Assembly: GCF_003590095.1 (NCBI RefSeq)
Contig: NC_039479.1
Coordinates: 7,378,001 to 7,442,000, forward strand
Direction of reading: 5' to 3'
DNA length: 64,000 nucleotides
Source of the DNA: Trichoplusia ni
Lineage: Eukaryota; Arthropoda; Insecta; Lepidoptera; Noctuidae
Position numbers and translations under genes: made by a program. Of the stretch, positions 11,601 through 23,108 are shown piece after piece; position 1 is the stretch's first letter, and the number at the start of each line of letters is the position of its first letter. The notes below the pieces were generated by a model that ran no database searches, was not told the origin of the DNA, and saw only the letters and a program-made list of their open reading frames with translations.

Positions 11601-13308
11601 CGTCTAATGATTTGACATAATAATAATTGGGTTGATGTAGATGTAGTTGTGGAAATGAAATGAAATAGATGATGTTATTTAAAGACGTGGTGACGTCTTA
11701 AACCATTCCCTGTTAATAGTACAGTAGTGAGACAACCGGTTACAGACGTCTACAGACACAGGTTTGGATCAAACGATTAAAAGAGGTTTTAAGCTGTTTC
11801 AATTTTGAATAACCAGTTTTAATTCAAAAGAGATTCAAAAATATTTTGCACTTTTTTTTAAGTAATTTATTTGATATTTTGGACGGACTCACAGATACTT
11901 GTTTTGGAGATATAGAAATAAAAAACAATGATATTTAACGACTTAAAAAGGACCCTGAATGTTAAAAAAACACTGAGAATATTCAAAATAATACGTGTCT
12001 TTTCGAGAATCATAATGAACAACACTTTTTACAATCTAAAGCCGTACCGTTTTATAACCATTATTCGAACGTATTTCCAGATTATATTTTCAACCAGCAA
12101 CTTGGGCGATGCTACCAGCTCCATACAAAACCTTTGAACTGGACCGATGCGCACGCCGCTTGCCATGCTGAACAGGGGTACTTGGCCGTGATCAACTCAC
12201 AGGAAGAAGCTGACTACCTGGTACAGTTGACGCAAACCCCAGTCAAGAAGGTATCTGGGAACTTCATGAGGGGAGCCGTTCACTTGGGCTTCCATAATAG
12301 AGGCGATGATGGCTGGCAGACTGTTCGCGGTAATATGTTTTATAGAATTATAATTATCACCATGTTTGCGTCGTCATTAAGTGTTATAAGAGGAAATTTA
12401 GTTCTAAAAAAAATAACGTGTTACCACATGGATTTCAAATACTAACTTGGTCGAGTGAATTCTAAATTGAGTGTTTATTTTAACTTGAACTTGAAATTGA
12501 TCCTTGGTCGCAGGGATTTTCACAAGCTTTCAAGTCACATTGCCTTGCAAGTTATATAGACGCAAAGACTTAGAACAAATATGTTTGTCCTACTCGGGTA
12601 TCGAGCTCGTTATTCGTCGTTCCACTCGTGTGTCGTTCCACTACCAAGTTAAATTTTAGATAAAAGAATCAAATTGAATCTCTTTTTTATTGGATTTCCT
12701 TGTGTCAATCAGTCAAAGCTTATTTAAATGCAACAACTTAAAAATATTTATACAATAAATTACATTTTTCAAACTATATCAATACAAAATGGAAAAATAT
12801 ACTTTTTAATGTATTACATAATTTTAGATAGATTTATCTATGTGTGGCTGTATGACGTCAAAACAATTGGGTCGGGGAAGAAGTTGATTACTATGCTAAC
12901 GCAATGCGGCTTCTCATTTCAAACCCCATTCTTTGAAATCCAGGTCCGATGTTTCCCCTGTTTGTCAGTAATGTCTTAAATTATTAAGAAACTTTGTATC
13001 ACACTGATGCATGCATTTGTATGCATCAGGATCGAACCTGCATCTAGTGCATCGAAATCCATAATATAAACAAATGGTCAAAACAAAACTTCTTTTTTAT
13101 AGGTTCGGCTCTGGAGGACAGTGGCTACACATTTTGGGGCAATAACCAGCCCGATGGCGATGATAAGGAGAAATGTGGTTCCATGTTCTACAACGGCCAT
13201 CTTAACGACATCAGCTGCAGCACGAGATGTTTCTACATCTGTGAGCACGAGGTCGACACGCTCAGCAACAGCTTCGATGACAGATTCGGAAGTTTGATAG
13301 TACATTAG
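8658..13308 (+). CDS. Dual-CRD C-type lectin (immulectin-like), complete, five exons
   Basis: A secreted, probably haemolymph, carbohydrate-binding protein of the insect immulectin type that recognises microbial glycans. Exons: 8658-8715, 8856-9119, 9626-9823, 12081-12329 and 13103-13308; 975 nt, 324 residues, the usual length for the family. The start was chosen because MYSKTILSFLIVCFLSDC is a clear signal peptide whose exon ends at a t|gtaagt donor in the right phase. CRD1 (about residues 27-158) has cysteines in GHLNDDSC and FPFICKK and the mannose-type EPN motif at 122-124 (WGPGEPND). CRD2 (about 178-305) starts LGRCYQLH and has the galactose-type QPD at 272-274 (GNNQPDGDD), then GHLNDISC and CFYICEHE. 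All four introns are phase 1. Donors are t|gtaagt, g|gtaagc, a|gtaagt and g|gtaata; acceptors end tgtag, aaaag, tccag and tatag. It converges on the reductase gene; the two stops are about 490 bases apart. Ligand specificity is inferred from the motifs. Confidence 0.93.
9120..9625 (+). other. Lectin intron 2
   Basis: A 506-base AT-rich intron splitting CRD1 between VDG and LPISDV. No repeat or RNA gene recognised. Confidence 0.8.
9876..10028 (+). repeat. Dispersed repeat family A, truncated copy
   Basis: Shows cattacaggtagtcagaagc, gtccaggtaactt and agttagaccggaagccaacc. Internal parts are missing compared with 44838-45130. Confidence 0.7.
10150..10190 (+). repeat. Short dispersed repeat family J
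   Basis: The block ttataacacaagtctttttg followed by cgccgggggctaaaaa has a close relative at 51616-51652 (ttataacacccaactttttg, then a gggggttaaaaa end). Class unknown. Confidence 0.45.
10660..10800 (+). repeat. Dispersed repeat family E
   Basis: Contains gtctgtcaccaagctacatc followed by tcatgaaacgtgatagttag, shared with 24712, 29402, 54118 and 57750. The family often starts gggttccgta and probably represents the 3' end of a retroelement. Confidence 0.6.
11322..11425 (+). repeat. tRNA-derived SINE (family B), head
   Basis: Head with A-box-like ataaccaagtggttgaggtc and B-box ccggttcgatcccagg, then ggacaagcattgattctg. The body is replaced by an unrelated inverted repeat. Confidence 0.7.
11428..11500. 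repeat. Short inverted repeat inside the lectin intron
   Basis: ggttcgccgttgaacgg at the left is mirrored by ttcaacggcgaacgattcgc at the right. It joins the SINE head directly and may be the remains of a small palindromic element. Confidence 0.5.
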
Positions 13309-13800
13309 ATCTTGTGACCTTGTAATTAAGTAACATATTCGTTTGCGGCTTTTTTTAATATAGTTTGTATAAATCTATACATGATTCAGTAAATATTATT
13401 TCTTTCATGGTAGGTATTGTTAGAGATAGAAGCCATTATGAAGTTAGAGAGCAGGAATAACAACATTTGTGAGAAGAACATTATCATCATCCTAGCCTTT
13501 AATCAATTACGATGGGGTCGGCTTCCAGCTAACCGAAATGGTAAAAAAACAAACAATTATTTTTCAAGTGTTTTATATTTGGTATGAGTATTTACGGCAA
13601 GTATAAACATATAAAAATATACATCAATATTCCCTAAAATTTGATATCAACTTAGAAACTACACACAAAGACCCCTTCAAACAAAAGACAGCTCTTGTTA
13701 CGGTAATGAGTACTTACGTATTTATATTTTAAATAATAAACTCCATAAAAGTACAAAAGTAAATCACCTATTCCAAATCAATAATTAAAGTGATTTATAT
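13309..13800. other. Convergent intergenic gap (lectin / fatty acyl-CoA reductase)
   Basis: About 490 bases shared by the 3' ends of the two facing genes. AATAAA near 13735 could be the lectin poly(A) signal. A small fragment of family A (ggggtcggcttccagctaac) lies at about 13484-13535. Confidence 0.6.
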
Positions 13801-13801
13801 T

Positions 13802-16800
13802 TCAAACATCTTTGAACACTGCTTTGCCGACTAGCGGTAAGTATCGGACGGCCGGTCCACCATACGAGAGCAGTTCCCTTGCTGGCTCGAAGTACGAGAC
13901 GATCCAGTACAGCAGGACCAGGTAGAAGAACAAAGAGAACAGGCGGTCCACTACGTAGAGACTGGAAAGACGGGACAAAGTCAACAATTAGACCAAGCGC
14001 AGTTGTTAGGCAGCCAGCAACTTACTTTTTTTGTAAATATTCTCTGAAGCCAGGGACCAGCCAGATTTGGCTGCTCCACTGGACTTATTTTTGAGAATTT
14101 ACGAGCCTCTAGCTAGAACCTCACTGAAAGGAAACTATTTTGTCGGTAACACGTCGCAGAAAAACCCTACGTCGTAATAGACAAAACAGGTTTGATTCAG
14201 TCGTAAAACATGCATTTTTTATTCATATTTTTTTGTTTCAAGACTATAATTTGATTGAGAACACTGGCCTTTAATATAAAAATACTATATCCATATTTCT
14301 GTTCACAAATTTTATAGACATCTAAATGCCATATTGGATCTTGTAAATGCTATATATGCTGTTCCACTTAATCAAAAATAAATAAACTTCTTCAATTAAA
14401 TAAATTTCTAAATTATGTTTTCTGACTGAGGTGTCCTGAAATAAATAAAAATGAACTTACATGTTATTCTGAAGCCTCGCTTTCGGAAGATTCTCCAACT
14501 TTTCTTTAAGGCAGTACAGCTTTCCTCCGATCATACAGCTTTCTATATACGGTTCATCTTCAATGATAGTCAAGTCCATTGGGAAGGTCTCTTTGTCCAC
14601 TGGATTCAGTAAGCCGACAAGAGACTTGAAGTTATTTGTGTCGAACCACCATTCCCTTGTTGTGAAGTACTGGAGAACCTCGAGTCCTATTGTGATCCGG
14701 TTCTGGATACGCACCATACTGGAGAAAAGACGGCAGAAAAAAATCAACATTTATTAAAAAAACATCAACATCATCCTAGCCTTTTCCCAATTATGAAGGA
14801 ATCGGCTTCCAATCTAACCGGATGCACCTAAATACTAGTTTTTAAGAGTTACTTGGGCATCTCGAAACTCCGTAGTAAGACTTGTTGTCAGTCAGACCGT
14901 CTAGCTTCTGAACACCCTTAACTACTTTAAAAGATGTAAAATAACAGCCGGGACTCACAATTTAACGTGCCTTCCGAAACGCAAGAAGTTAGAAGAATAA
15001 AGAGCAAAATAAAACAAGTTTCAAATGCGATATACCTACTGTTCATTGAGGAAATTATTAGGATTGTGGTGCAGCTCCTACTAAAATACTTGGGAAAAAC
15101 CTCTAGTTTGGAAATTTATTGATACATTTGTTTTTACAGAGGCATTCGTCTGTTTTTGCCATACATAAGTAATAATAAATGTCCTTTGATTATCTTCTTT
15201 GAGATTTAATGAAAGATATGGAAAACGAAGAAATTAAACGCCGACCCCATCAAGAAAATTAGGATAAGGGCAGAGGAATTATGGTGACCTAATCTCACTG
15301 AACCCTACTATTGACGTAACATTAAAAGTAACTTTACATAATACTAGTACATTCGATGCTGATTACTTCACAAAGACTGAACCGCAGGTTAGAAGGTCAA
15401 TAGCGATGTCAGAAATTAAATAGAAAATTAAACGTGTCTGTATCTGTACTTTGTTATGGTATTATGTAAATAAAATTCCCACATATGGAGTTTAGTAAAG
15501 AAAGATTTCTTCTTGCATGATACAACGGTTTTACGCGTATTTTTCAGGTTCGTCCAACTAGTTTCGCAACCAACCAGAGTTCTTAATTTGACGCATTGTG
15601 GGTCGCGATTAGATCAGTTCGGCGGTCCCGATAAATACGCGAGAATACTGTTGTGTCATTTAGGTTTAAATAAACATGAAAGTTACTATACTTAATGAAA
15701 AAAATAAGGTTCAAGCGAGTGAAGATGGTTTTTTTTTATTGGTGATATATAATCTTAGTTTGTAATTTTGGTTCCAAACTAAATCGAGGGAGGCTTCCAG
15801 TACCATTTAATTACCAAAGTATATACATAAGTCCCAGGTCACTTAATTACCAAAGCTTGTTAAAAGAAAATATGTCTAAAAAATTATAGATTTGAAAAAT
15901 CTAAAAACCCACGTTTTTAAATGTCACTCCATCTAAGTCCATCGATCTAGCCGTTTTTACAATTGTAAATAACATTTTCATCAAGTTTGAAGCTACTCTG
16001 AAAATTTCAGCCTGCTAGCTTATTGGAAAGGGCCTCAAAGTTGAGTTACAAAAATCGTCGTATAAAAACGTGGGAAAACTTTAACTTTTAAAAAAATTAA
16101 GTAAATACGTACAATCTCCTCTGCCTGAATAAAAACAGGAGAAAGTCAATGAAATAAGCAGGTATGATGTGATAGAAGAACACGCAGAGGTCATGTATGA
16201 ACTTGTTGTGTCTGATGTTCCCATCGGGGTACCACAGGGGTCCCTCGAAGGGGAACTTGCGGACGGTGGCCTTGCCGATGTCCAACACTTGCTTCCAGGT
16301 CGTGTTGCGGTCATCGCCCGTCGTTATGTTGTACACAGGGATCTCGGCCTGTCTGTAAATTTAAGAATTTGGGGTGATGCTACTTTAAACATTGAATGAT
16401 AAGGTCTTCTGTGACGTAAGAAATCAGTGCGAATCTACATCAACTCCAGCCTTTCTTTGATTTGCGGTATCGATCCTACGACACTTCCACTCAGTAAATC
16501 CATACAACTCTGCCATCCAACACTCTATCTGCCTTTCTATCTGCTCTGTTTTCCACTTAAGTTATTTTTATTCGTATAGTAAGATAAAGGACTAAGAATA
16601 GTTTTGATTTAAGTTTAGTAGACTATTCAGGAATGATATTAATTAAAGTTACCTTTTAGTATCCTTCCCAGTTTTGTAAGCAATGATGATGATGCTGTTA
16701 ATAGCTATGTCGACGGGGATGACCTCGGCATGGTAGTGACCGTAGCAGTGCATGGAGCGAATGACGCCCTTGCCGGCGCCCACCATCAGCCCAATGGGAC

Positions 16801-19800
16801 CGTTCAGATTGTCCACCCAACCTGGGGTTGGCTCCTTGTACGATGGTGTTACTGGAATATAAAAAAAAAATAGATTTAAAAAATATCTATATACCCACGT
16901 TTTTAAATGTCAAATTTTGACAGTTTATAAATTTGTATATTGCGTTGTCGTCCGGTTTGAAGCCACCCTGAAATTTTCAGCCAGCTAGCTTATCGGGAAG
17001 TGCCTCAAAATTGAGTTGCAAAAATCCAACCGGAACGAAAAACAAACAAACATACAGACAAACAAGAAGGTGAGTTTATAAAAACTTGGTAAAAATAGAG
17101 AGTAATAAATACTTCATAATACTTATTTGTTTTCTTATATGGAGACAGCATCGAACTCCTTACCTATGCTTGGTCGGACAACAACAGTAGGAAGTTCAGG
17201 ATAGCTTTCCCTCACTAGGGCTTCAGCCAGTCTTTTGGAGTACGTGTAGGAGTTGGGGTGCTTCTGGTAGATGGAGGGAGCTAGGAGCGTCAGCTGTTGC
17301 TCTGACAGCCAGCTTGCGGCGCGGAGCACTTCGTGGGGGTCAGCAGGAGGATCAAAAACCTGAGAGATGGAAGTTTATGTATATCAAATACTTTTTTGCA
17401 CGATTTTCCTTGACACGTATTTTGCATAAACATATTAGAGTCGATGTTGCAAAAGTAGTTCTAGAATATTCATTTTAGTAGATACGAGACTAAGGTTCTC
17501 ATCTTGTTTACAGGCAAGTCAGACTCCATTATTTATAGTCCGTTATTTTGTTTTTCTATGAGATCGTGAATGGATTCGGATCGCATGTGATTGTTGATAA
17601 CACTGTTGATAATGATTAGGTGCACGCTGTATAAAAAACCTAAAATACAATTAATAGAACGAAGTAAAAACAGTCAGTAAAAACTGACCTTTTCAGCCAT
17701 TCTCTCGTAGTCAGGATAGCAGAAAGCAGTGGACAGATGAATAAAGGCAACTAAATTCTTCATTTTCTTTGCCATTTCGAGAACTCTCAGAGTTCCTCTG
17801 GTGTTCATCTCCAAACCCTCCTTTAGGGGTGCTTCCAGTCTCAAGCTTGCCGCGAAATGGAATACTATTGAAACCTGAAAAAATGTTTCAAAATGTAGTT
17901 GTTTGATGTCATAAAAGCAAGTATATCTTCACCTCATGCTGTATTCTAGAGTATGTGAGCAGTCATATGTTATTGCTTTAGGGCTATTTAGAAGATAAAG
18001 ACATATTTTAAATAGCTTATTAATGCAATTTTTATAGTTTCAGTTTAACATACTAACTTAATTTGAAAAATTTGATTACTCGCGATGGGAGAGTACCTAA
18101 ACTTTAATTTCTGCTGAAAATAGAAGTTTGATATCAAATAAACAGCAAACAAAAGAACATCTAGTCAATGATATAACTTTAATGAATGTTCGGCGTGTCA
18201 CAAAGTTGTACAGTCAGCAGTAAAAGTTAATTGAAAGGCGGTCAAGAGCGAGTCGAAAATAAATTTGCCGACCATAATTTCTTAACCACGATTTTTATTT
18301 GATTAATTGTCGTTGTAGCGAAATTACATTTAAAAACAAATACATGATTTACAAAAATAAACTGTCACCATTCATGAGTTGCTTGGTGAGAGACAAACGA
18401 AACGATGAACGAACAGCAGAGCCTTAGAAATAGGGTTCCTGCTCGAATGGAAAAAAAACAGAACCGTATTATATACTAAGCTTCCGCCTTCTGATCGTTC
18501 GAGGTGTCAAGTTTGTTGATACAAAAACATTGTGTAACATGGTTTTAAAATGGTAAAACTTTTGTTGCTGAACATACAAAAAAAAAGGTTGTAATTTAAA
18601 CCGTTGGTGTTGCGTAATCGTATGAATCATCGTTATAAATGGGGTTATATCTCAAGTTATGACAGTTTCGAAATTATAAGAGGATTAGTAGAAACTTTTT
18701 TCTGACTGCATGTACCTAAAATCTCTTTCCATGTTTGAACATTGAATGAATGATTTGCTGTTTGATGAAAGAATATAGTGTTTGTCACAACTCATTTAAT
18801 TTGTATAAATCTTGCTAAATCTCGTCGTGCTGTAACCCTACTGTTGAGAAAACTCTTATTCGAAACAATATTTAAAGCTACCTACGATACTATTTATGGT
18901 TTCATACAATTATTCTAAACAAGGAGTAATACTAAAAGCTACAGACCAAACATTTCACCACAAAAAGGTGAGGAATATCGAATCAATTTTCGCTTTAAAA
19001 TTTCTATTTATTTGATTGGATATTTTACTTCTAAAATAATCTAAGCACGTCATATAAATTGTCATCATAAAAAAACAGCATAAACAGATACTGAAAATGA
19101 TACATTAAATCGAACTCTTTTGTGACGTCACTTGCCAGTACGGTTCTTACCGACCATCTTTGATGTGTTTTATCGTCGTAATGTTAATTGTTTTAATAAA
19201 AAAGAGTGAAACTACCTGATGGATTTATATTCATAAACAACACGTGTTCACACATTGTTTGCGTATTTTGTGGTAAGTAGGAACCAGAGACAAGTTTCTC
19301 TATCACAATGACAAGGTAATTTGCACTTTCCTTTACAATGTAAGCCGCTTTCGCTAGCTTTTGCAAACGTCAGTGTTCATCGGCCACGATTTAAGGATAA
19401 GGGCCGGTGCACAGTTAAAACTACCCATATATGTAATTTTTATTTATTTTTTTATGCTCTGTATTTGGCCATTCCAAAACTTTATACTTTTTTTAACTTT
19501 TAACCATACTGTCGCGGGTTTCACTACCTACAATATACATACACATATTTACCCAGACTCAGGACAAGCTTAGAAGACCTACACAAACGGTGATCCTACA
19601 TTTAAAACAAAAAGGTTTTATTTCATGTAGGTTGTTTTACTTTTAAAACGTTATAGTACTGACATTAGTTGCGCGGGGATTAAAACCGCGACACGTCGCG
19701 CTCAGTGAAAAGATGGCCCTTTCATACGATGTTATTTAGCCTCAAACTTTATTAGATTAGATTAGATTAGAATATTCTTTATTGTACACCATGGAATTAC

Positions 19801-20639
19801 TTTATTTAATACATACAGTGTTAGGGTACAATGGCGGCTGTTATTACCTGGCTTTAAAAGAAATTTCTGGGTTATTAGTAAATTACCTCATTATAAAGCT
19901 TGTTCAGATGCTCGTCATCAATCCCCAACTCCTCATACATGATGTCTCCAGTCACTGGGATGAGCTTCTTCATTACATGCGGTTTCTCCTCTCTTATTCT
20001 TTGAAAGAGCTGTAATGTTAAAGTGACATACATGTCTTAGTTTTTTATCTTACAAATACCAAAACTTACAGGGAGTTCACAATTGTCCAAATTTAAGAGA
20101 CGTATAAAAAACTAGCAAAAATCATTCTTCTTCAGCCGACTTCAAAATGGATTGGTGAAGGTGAAGATGCGACGGTGTTTAGCACTAAAGACGAGCCGTA
20201 TTGAAACTCTTGTGTCATTACTCAAAAAATATTTTTTTCAGTCATTTGTTCGAATCGACAACATGAACTTAGCATGACAGCAAGACGATAAGTCCTGGGG
20301 ACTGTTAAAATGGGAACCAACACTGTTAAAATCTTTCTTCCAAAAACTATATACGTTGATTTATCATAAAACGAACGTATCTCAAAATACGTATATATTC
20401 ACGCCCCTGTACCCATAATACATCAATCATAATATTGCAACACTCACGGGTAATTTCCACATTTCTTCGATGCGCGTTTCAGGTGACTTGCCCCGCTTTG
20501 AGCGAACCAACGCGTACACACAGCCCAGGTCCGGTACACTGTACAACAGCTTCTCTATCAACACCTTTCCCATAAGACCTAGAGCACCGGTTACCAGGAT
20601 CTTCCGACCTCTGTACCACTCGTTCACCTCGGATGTCAT
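13802..20639 (-). CDS. Fatty acyl-CoA reductase, complete, eight coding exons
   Basis: An NADPH-dependent membrane enzyme that reduces fatty acyl-CoA to fatty alcohol for waxes, cuticular lipids or pheromone precursors. Coding exons in transcript order: 20639-20448, 20009-19887, 17874-17689, 17359-17164, 16851-16653, 16352-16113, 14718-14461 and 13961-13802. They sum to 1554 nt (517 residues), normal for the family, and every junction keeps frame with a GT donor and AG acceptor. The N-terminal Rossmann domain has KILVTGALGLMGKVLIEKLL with the nucleotide motif TGALGLMG at 17-24, then VSIVFHFAAS and the helix with NTRGTLRVLEMAKKMKN. The active-site YTYSK (YxxxK) is at 205-209, followed by VVVRPSI. 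The C-terminal sterile-type domain includes PFEGPLWYPDGNIRHNKF and RFMVRIQNRITIGLEVLQYF. Hydrophobic stretches lie at about 354-374 and 467-489. Several paralogues exist in moths; I cannot assign a specific one. Confidence 0.95.
13962..14460 (-). other. Reductase intron 7
   Basis: 499 bases, AT-rich, with no recognised element. It is bounded by at|gtaagt and ttccag|t on the minus strand. Confidence 0.8.
14768..14970 (-). repeat. Dispersed repeat family A, partial copy
   Basis: Reads catcctagccttttcccaat, then ggcttccaatctaaccggat, and ends in the family segment with cacaatttaacgtgccttcc. Confidence 0.7.
15590..15665 (+). repeat. Dispersed repeat family M fragment
   Basis: ggtcccgataaatacgcgag matches ctaccccgataaatacgcgt of the 8215 copy. 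Diverged flanks. Confidence 0.4.
15885..16080 (+). repeat. Dispersed repeat family F
   Basis: Starts ctaaaaacccacgtttttaa, contains gtttgaagctactctgaaaa and ttcagcctgctagcttattg, and ends in tataaaaacgtggg. A second copy sits in the neighbouring intron at 16868; others are at 24498 and 25245. Confidence 0.65.
16868..17085 (+). repeat. Dispersed repeat family F
   Basis: Contains tacccacgtttttaaatgtc, gtcgtccggtttgaagccac and ttttcagccagctagcttat, ending aacaaacatacagacaaac. Fills most of reductase intron 4. Confidence 0.7.
19545..19712 (-). repeat. tRNA-derived SINE (family B), interrupted copy
   Basis: The body (acccagactcaggacaagct) and the head part (cgcgacacgtcgcgctcagt) are present. About 90 bases of unrelated AT-rich sequence separate them, so the copy is interrupted or rearranged. 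Confidence 0.5.
19754..19790 (+). repeat. GATTA tandem run with retroelement-like tail
   Basis: Several copies of tagat followed by tagaatattctttattgta. This arrangement is typical of the 3' end of some lepidopteran non-LTR elements; the assignment is inferred. Confidence 0.45.
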
Positions 20640-20647
20640 GTTGACAG
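20640..20647 (-). promoter_or_regulatory. Candidate 3' splice site in the reductase 5' UTR
   Basis: On the minus strand, acttttcttaatcctcag|ctgtcaac leads straight into the ATG. A pyrimidine-rich tract and CAG ending eight bases before the start codon indicate an upstream non-coding exon. Confidence 0.5.
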
Positions 20648-20760
20648 CTGAGGATTAAGAAAAGTAATTTAAAGGGTACTGTTGTATACTGTTCTCTACA
20701 AGCTACAAAGCGTTTTTCCTCTAATAGAGTTATTGACTTAGGCCCGATTTTTCAATCGTC

Positions 20761-20858
20761 AGATAACTTTTATTTGAGGAATAAATATGGCCGTTTGACA
20801 CATTTTCTATACAAAAACTGTCAAAACGTCAAACTTATTCGTTAGATAAAAGTTATCT
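20761..20858. repeat. Small inverted-repeat element
   Basis: Left arm agataacttttatttgagga (20761 on) and right arm tagataaaagttatct (ending 20858) are complementary with few mismatches. A second nested pair lies inside (gtttgaca / gtcaaac). Confidence 0.65.
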
Positions 20859-22789
20859 TAATCTAGTAAGTACTATAATTTTGTCTAGTCTCTCAGGCAG
20901 ATTTCTTCGATGTTTTCTTTTATCACATTAAGAAGTAAATGAGACAAAAAGCACTTAAGTTTGCGGTTAAAAACATCACTAGCTAGTAAAAAGCGTACTG
21001 CTAAGTGACGTCACACGAGATTTGACACTGTATCCAATATATTTTTTGGAAATCTATCTGACGGTCTAGGCAGATTTTTTGTTGTCAAATATTTTGTTGA
21101 GAAGTAAAAGTAAAGAATTGCGTGTCAGTACTGATTAGTTATTTGTGGTTATAGCTTTGCAGTAACACTATTTTTGCCTTGCGTCGTCGCCCGCTTGGAA
21201 AAGGGTTATGAGACCTAGAAATAGTCTTAGTCCTTCCTCAAAGTTCAAGTTGACTGATCAAAAACATTGGTGAACTAAAGCAGCGAATCCATCACCCTGG
21301 CAGCTAGTTTGACGCCCCACATATACAACGTCATTAGACTAAGCTAAACCCCGTCTAGATAAATGATATTACTAAAATCATAAAAGCCAGTCGAAAACAT
21401 TTGAATGTATGGAGAGTCAAATCACGTGACTTATCAAAACGGAATTTCATTTTTAACCGACTTCGAAAAAGAGGTGGTTCTCATACGTCGATATTTTTAT
21501 TTATGTCTGTTACCTCTCAGTTTCGTACTGGATGAACCGATTTCGTTAATTTAACGTGAAAAAGCTGTCATTTGGTCCTTGTCATTAGTTTTTATGTGAC
21601 ATAGGTATAACAGAGGCTGACTTGGCTTGTAAGTTTTTTTTTATATAAAAAAGGTAGTATTTTGTCTAAAAGTCTCAGTCTCTAAATTTTCTTTAACATG
21701 ATATCAATTGAGTGTTTTTACTCAGATGCTTTGTTATTGCACTTATACATACATATGTACATAGATTACTCAGTAATGTTGCAAGGGAAACTGCAACGAA
21801 TTGCATCAACGGTAATGTGTGGTATGGTCGCCTCAGGTTGCCAGTCGGGGTGAAGAGGGCTTCTATGTATTAGCTATTAGATACTTCATACATTACAGTA
21901 CATATAATACGAAATACAAAAAAGCATTCCATTTGAACGAAAAAAAAAAACAGAAAACAAAATGCACCAAATTTTATAGAAATGTTTAAAAATCGCTTTA
22001 AACCCGTTACCTATTCATTTTAGTAGCATTATCATAATGCCACTTAAATGAATAGTTCCATTTAAGTATTTAAGTAAAGGCTCATCAGTGATATTTTACT
22101 ATATTACGGAACCCCAAACACGAGCAGAGTTTCAAAACTGTATTTTGAAACCCTGTCAAAACCGTGTGATCTATTACATAAACGTGTGAGTAAGAATTAC
22201 GTGTTTTTTATATTATTCTTGTGTTATCTCCACGCCCTCTTGTCATACTTATGAAGTGTATAACATTAATCTTGACACACAAGTTTGTGCTAGAAACTAA
22301 TCAATGAGTTCGTGATCCGTCCCGTCCTGGATCGTCCCTAAATTTTTCTCTCATGACTACTTATTATTACGCAATAAATGTTGAAAACTTTTTTATAGTA
22401 CGGTTGTCGTTTCTAAACGCAGTTAAGGCACAGCCGACTAACTTGCTTCACTCAAAAGAGGATGGTTGCGTAACGTAGAGTTGAGACATGTAGTAGCGAC
22501 ATAGATCCTATAGCTATAGTTATGTGCGTTAATTACGCGTGAATTATTAGTACAGCTTGTCGGTTGGCTAACAAGAGCACTTTAAGTGTCCTCCTAAGAA
22601 ACTCATTTGTATAGCTGTGACTTTGATTGTCAGGTAAGTCGAAGGTGAAGTAATCAAAACCGTGAATTAGCTTCGCCTTATTTCAAAATCTCAGAAATTC
22701 TTAACTTTATCCGAATTCGTGGTTCATTTGTATTCGAAAAAAGAATACTTTTTTGGTAAGGAAATGGTCTTCAATTAGTTAATAATTTT

Positions 22790-22915
22790 CTCACCGTTCA
22801 AACCTTCCCTGAACTGGTACGAATATTTCAAGACTAAAATTAGCCAAATCGGTTCAGCCACACAGTTTTAGCGAGATTAACGAACAGGAGTTCATTTTTG
22901 TATATAAGAAGAGAG
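22790..22915 (+). repeat. LINE-tail-like repeat (family L)
   Basis: Includes gttcaaaccttccctgaact, aatatttcaagactaaaatt, agccaaatcggttcagccac and a gagattaacgaacag segment. It is similar to 6530-6603 but longer. Confidence 0.55.
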
Positions 22916-23000
22916 AGATAGAACTATACATTTTAAAGATAGAGTAGGACATCAAATAAGTTTTCATTCAAAAATAACATTTAGCTTCAGAGCCCATGAG

Positions 23001-23108
23001 GCGAGAAATATCGTGCATGTTGTAATACATTGCTGGCGCTCATATATCACGTTCGATACGTTATCTGCGCGGCTGCACAATGCATTGCAAGTTGCGAGTA
23101 TTTCTCGC
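23001..23108. repeat. Inverted repeat with about 31-bp arms
   Basis: Left arm 23001-23032 starts gcgagaaatatcgtgcatgt. Right arm 23078-23108 is its near reverse complement, ending gcgagtatttctcgc. A 45-base spacer separates them. Confidence 0.65.

Larger units (their letters stand above)
9824..12080 (+). other. Lectin intron 3 (between the two CRDs)
   Basis: A 2.26-kb intron holding repeats at 9876-10028 (family A), 10150-10190 (family J), 10660-10800 (family E) and 11322-11425 (SINE), plus an inverted repeat at about 11428-11500. No coding sequence recognised. Confidence 0.8.
14719..16112 (-). other. Reductase intron 6
   Basis: 1.39 kb with a family A copy (14768-14970), a family M fragment (15590-15665) and a family F copy (15885-16080) that almost reaches the next exon. 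Confidence 0.8.
17875..19886 (-). other. Reductase intron 2
   Basis: A 2.0-kb AT-rich intron. A SINE family B copy with an internal unrelated segment lies at 19545-19712, followed by a (GATTA)n run at about 19754-19770. The remainder holds nothing recognisable. Confidence 0.75.
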
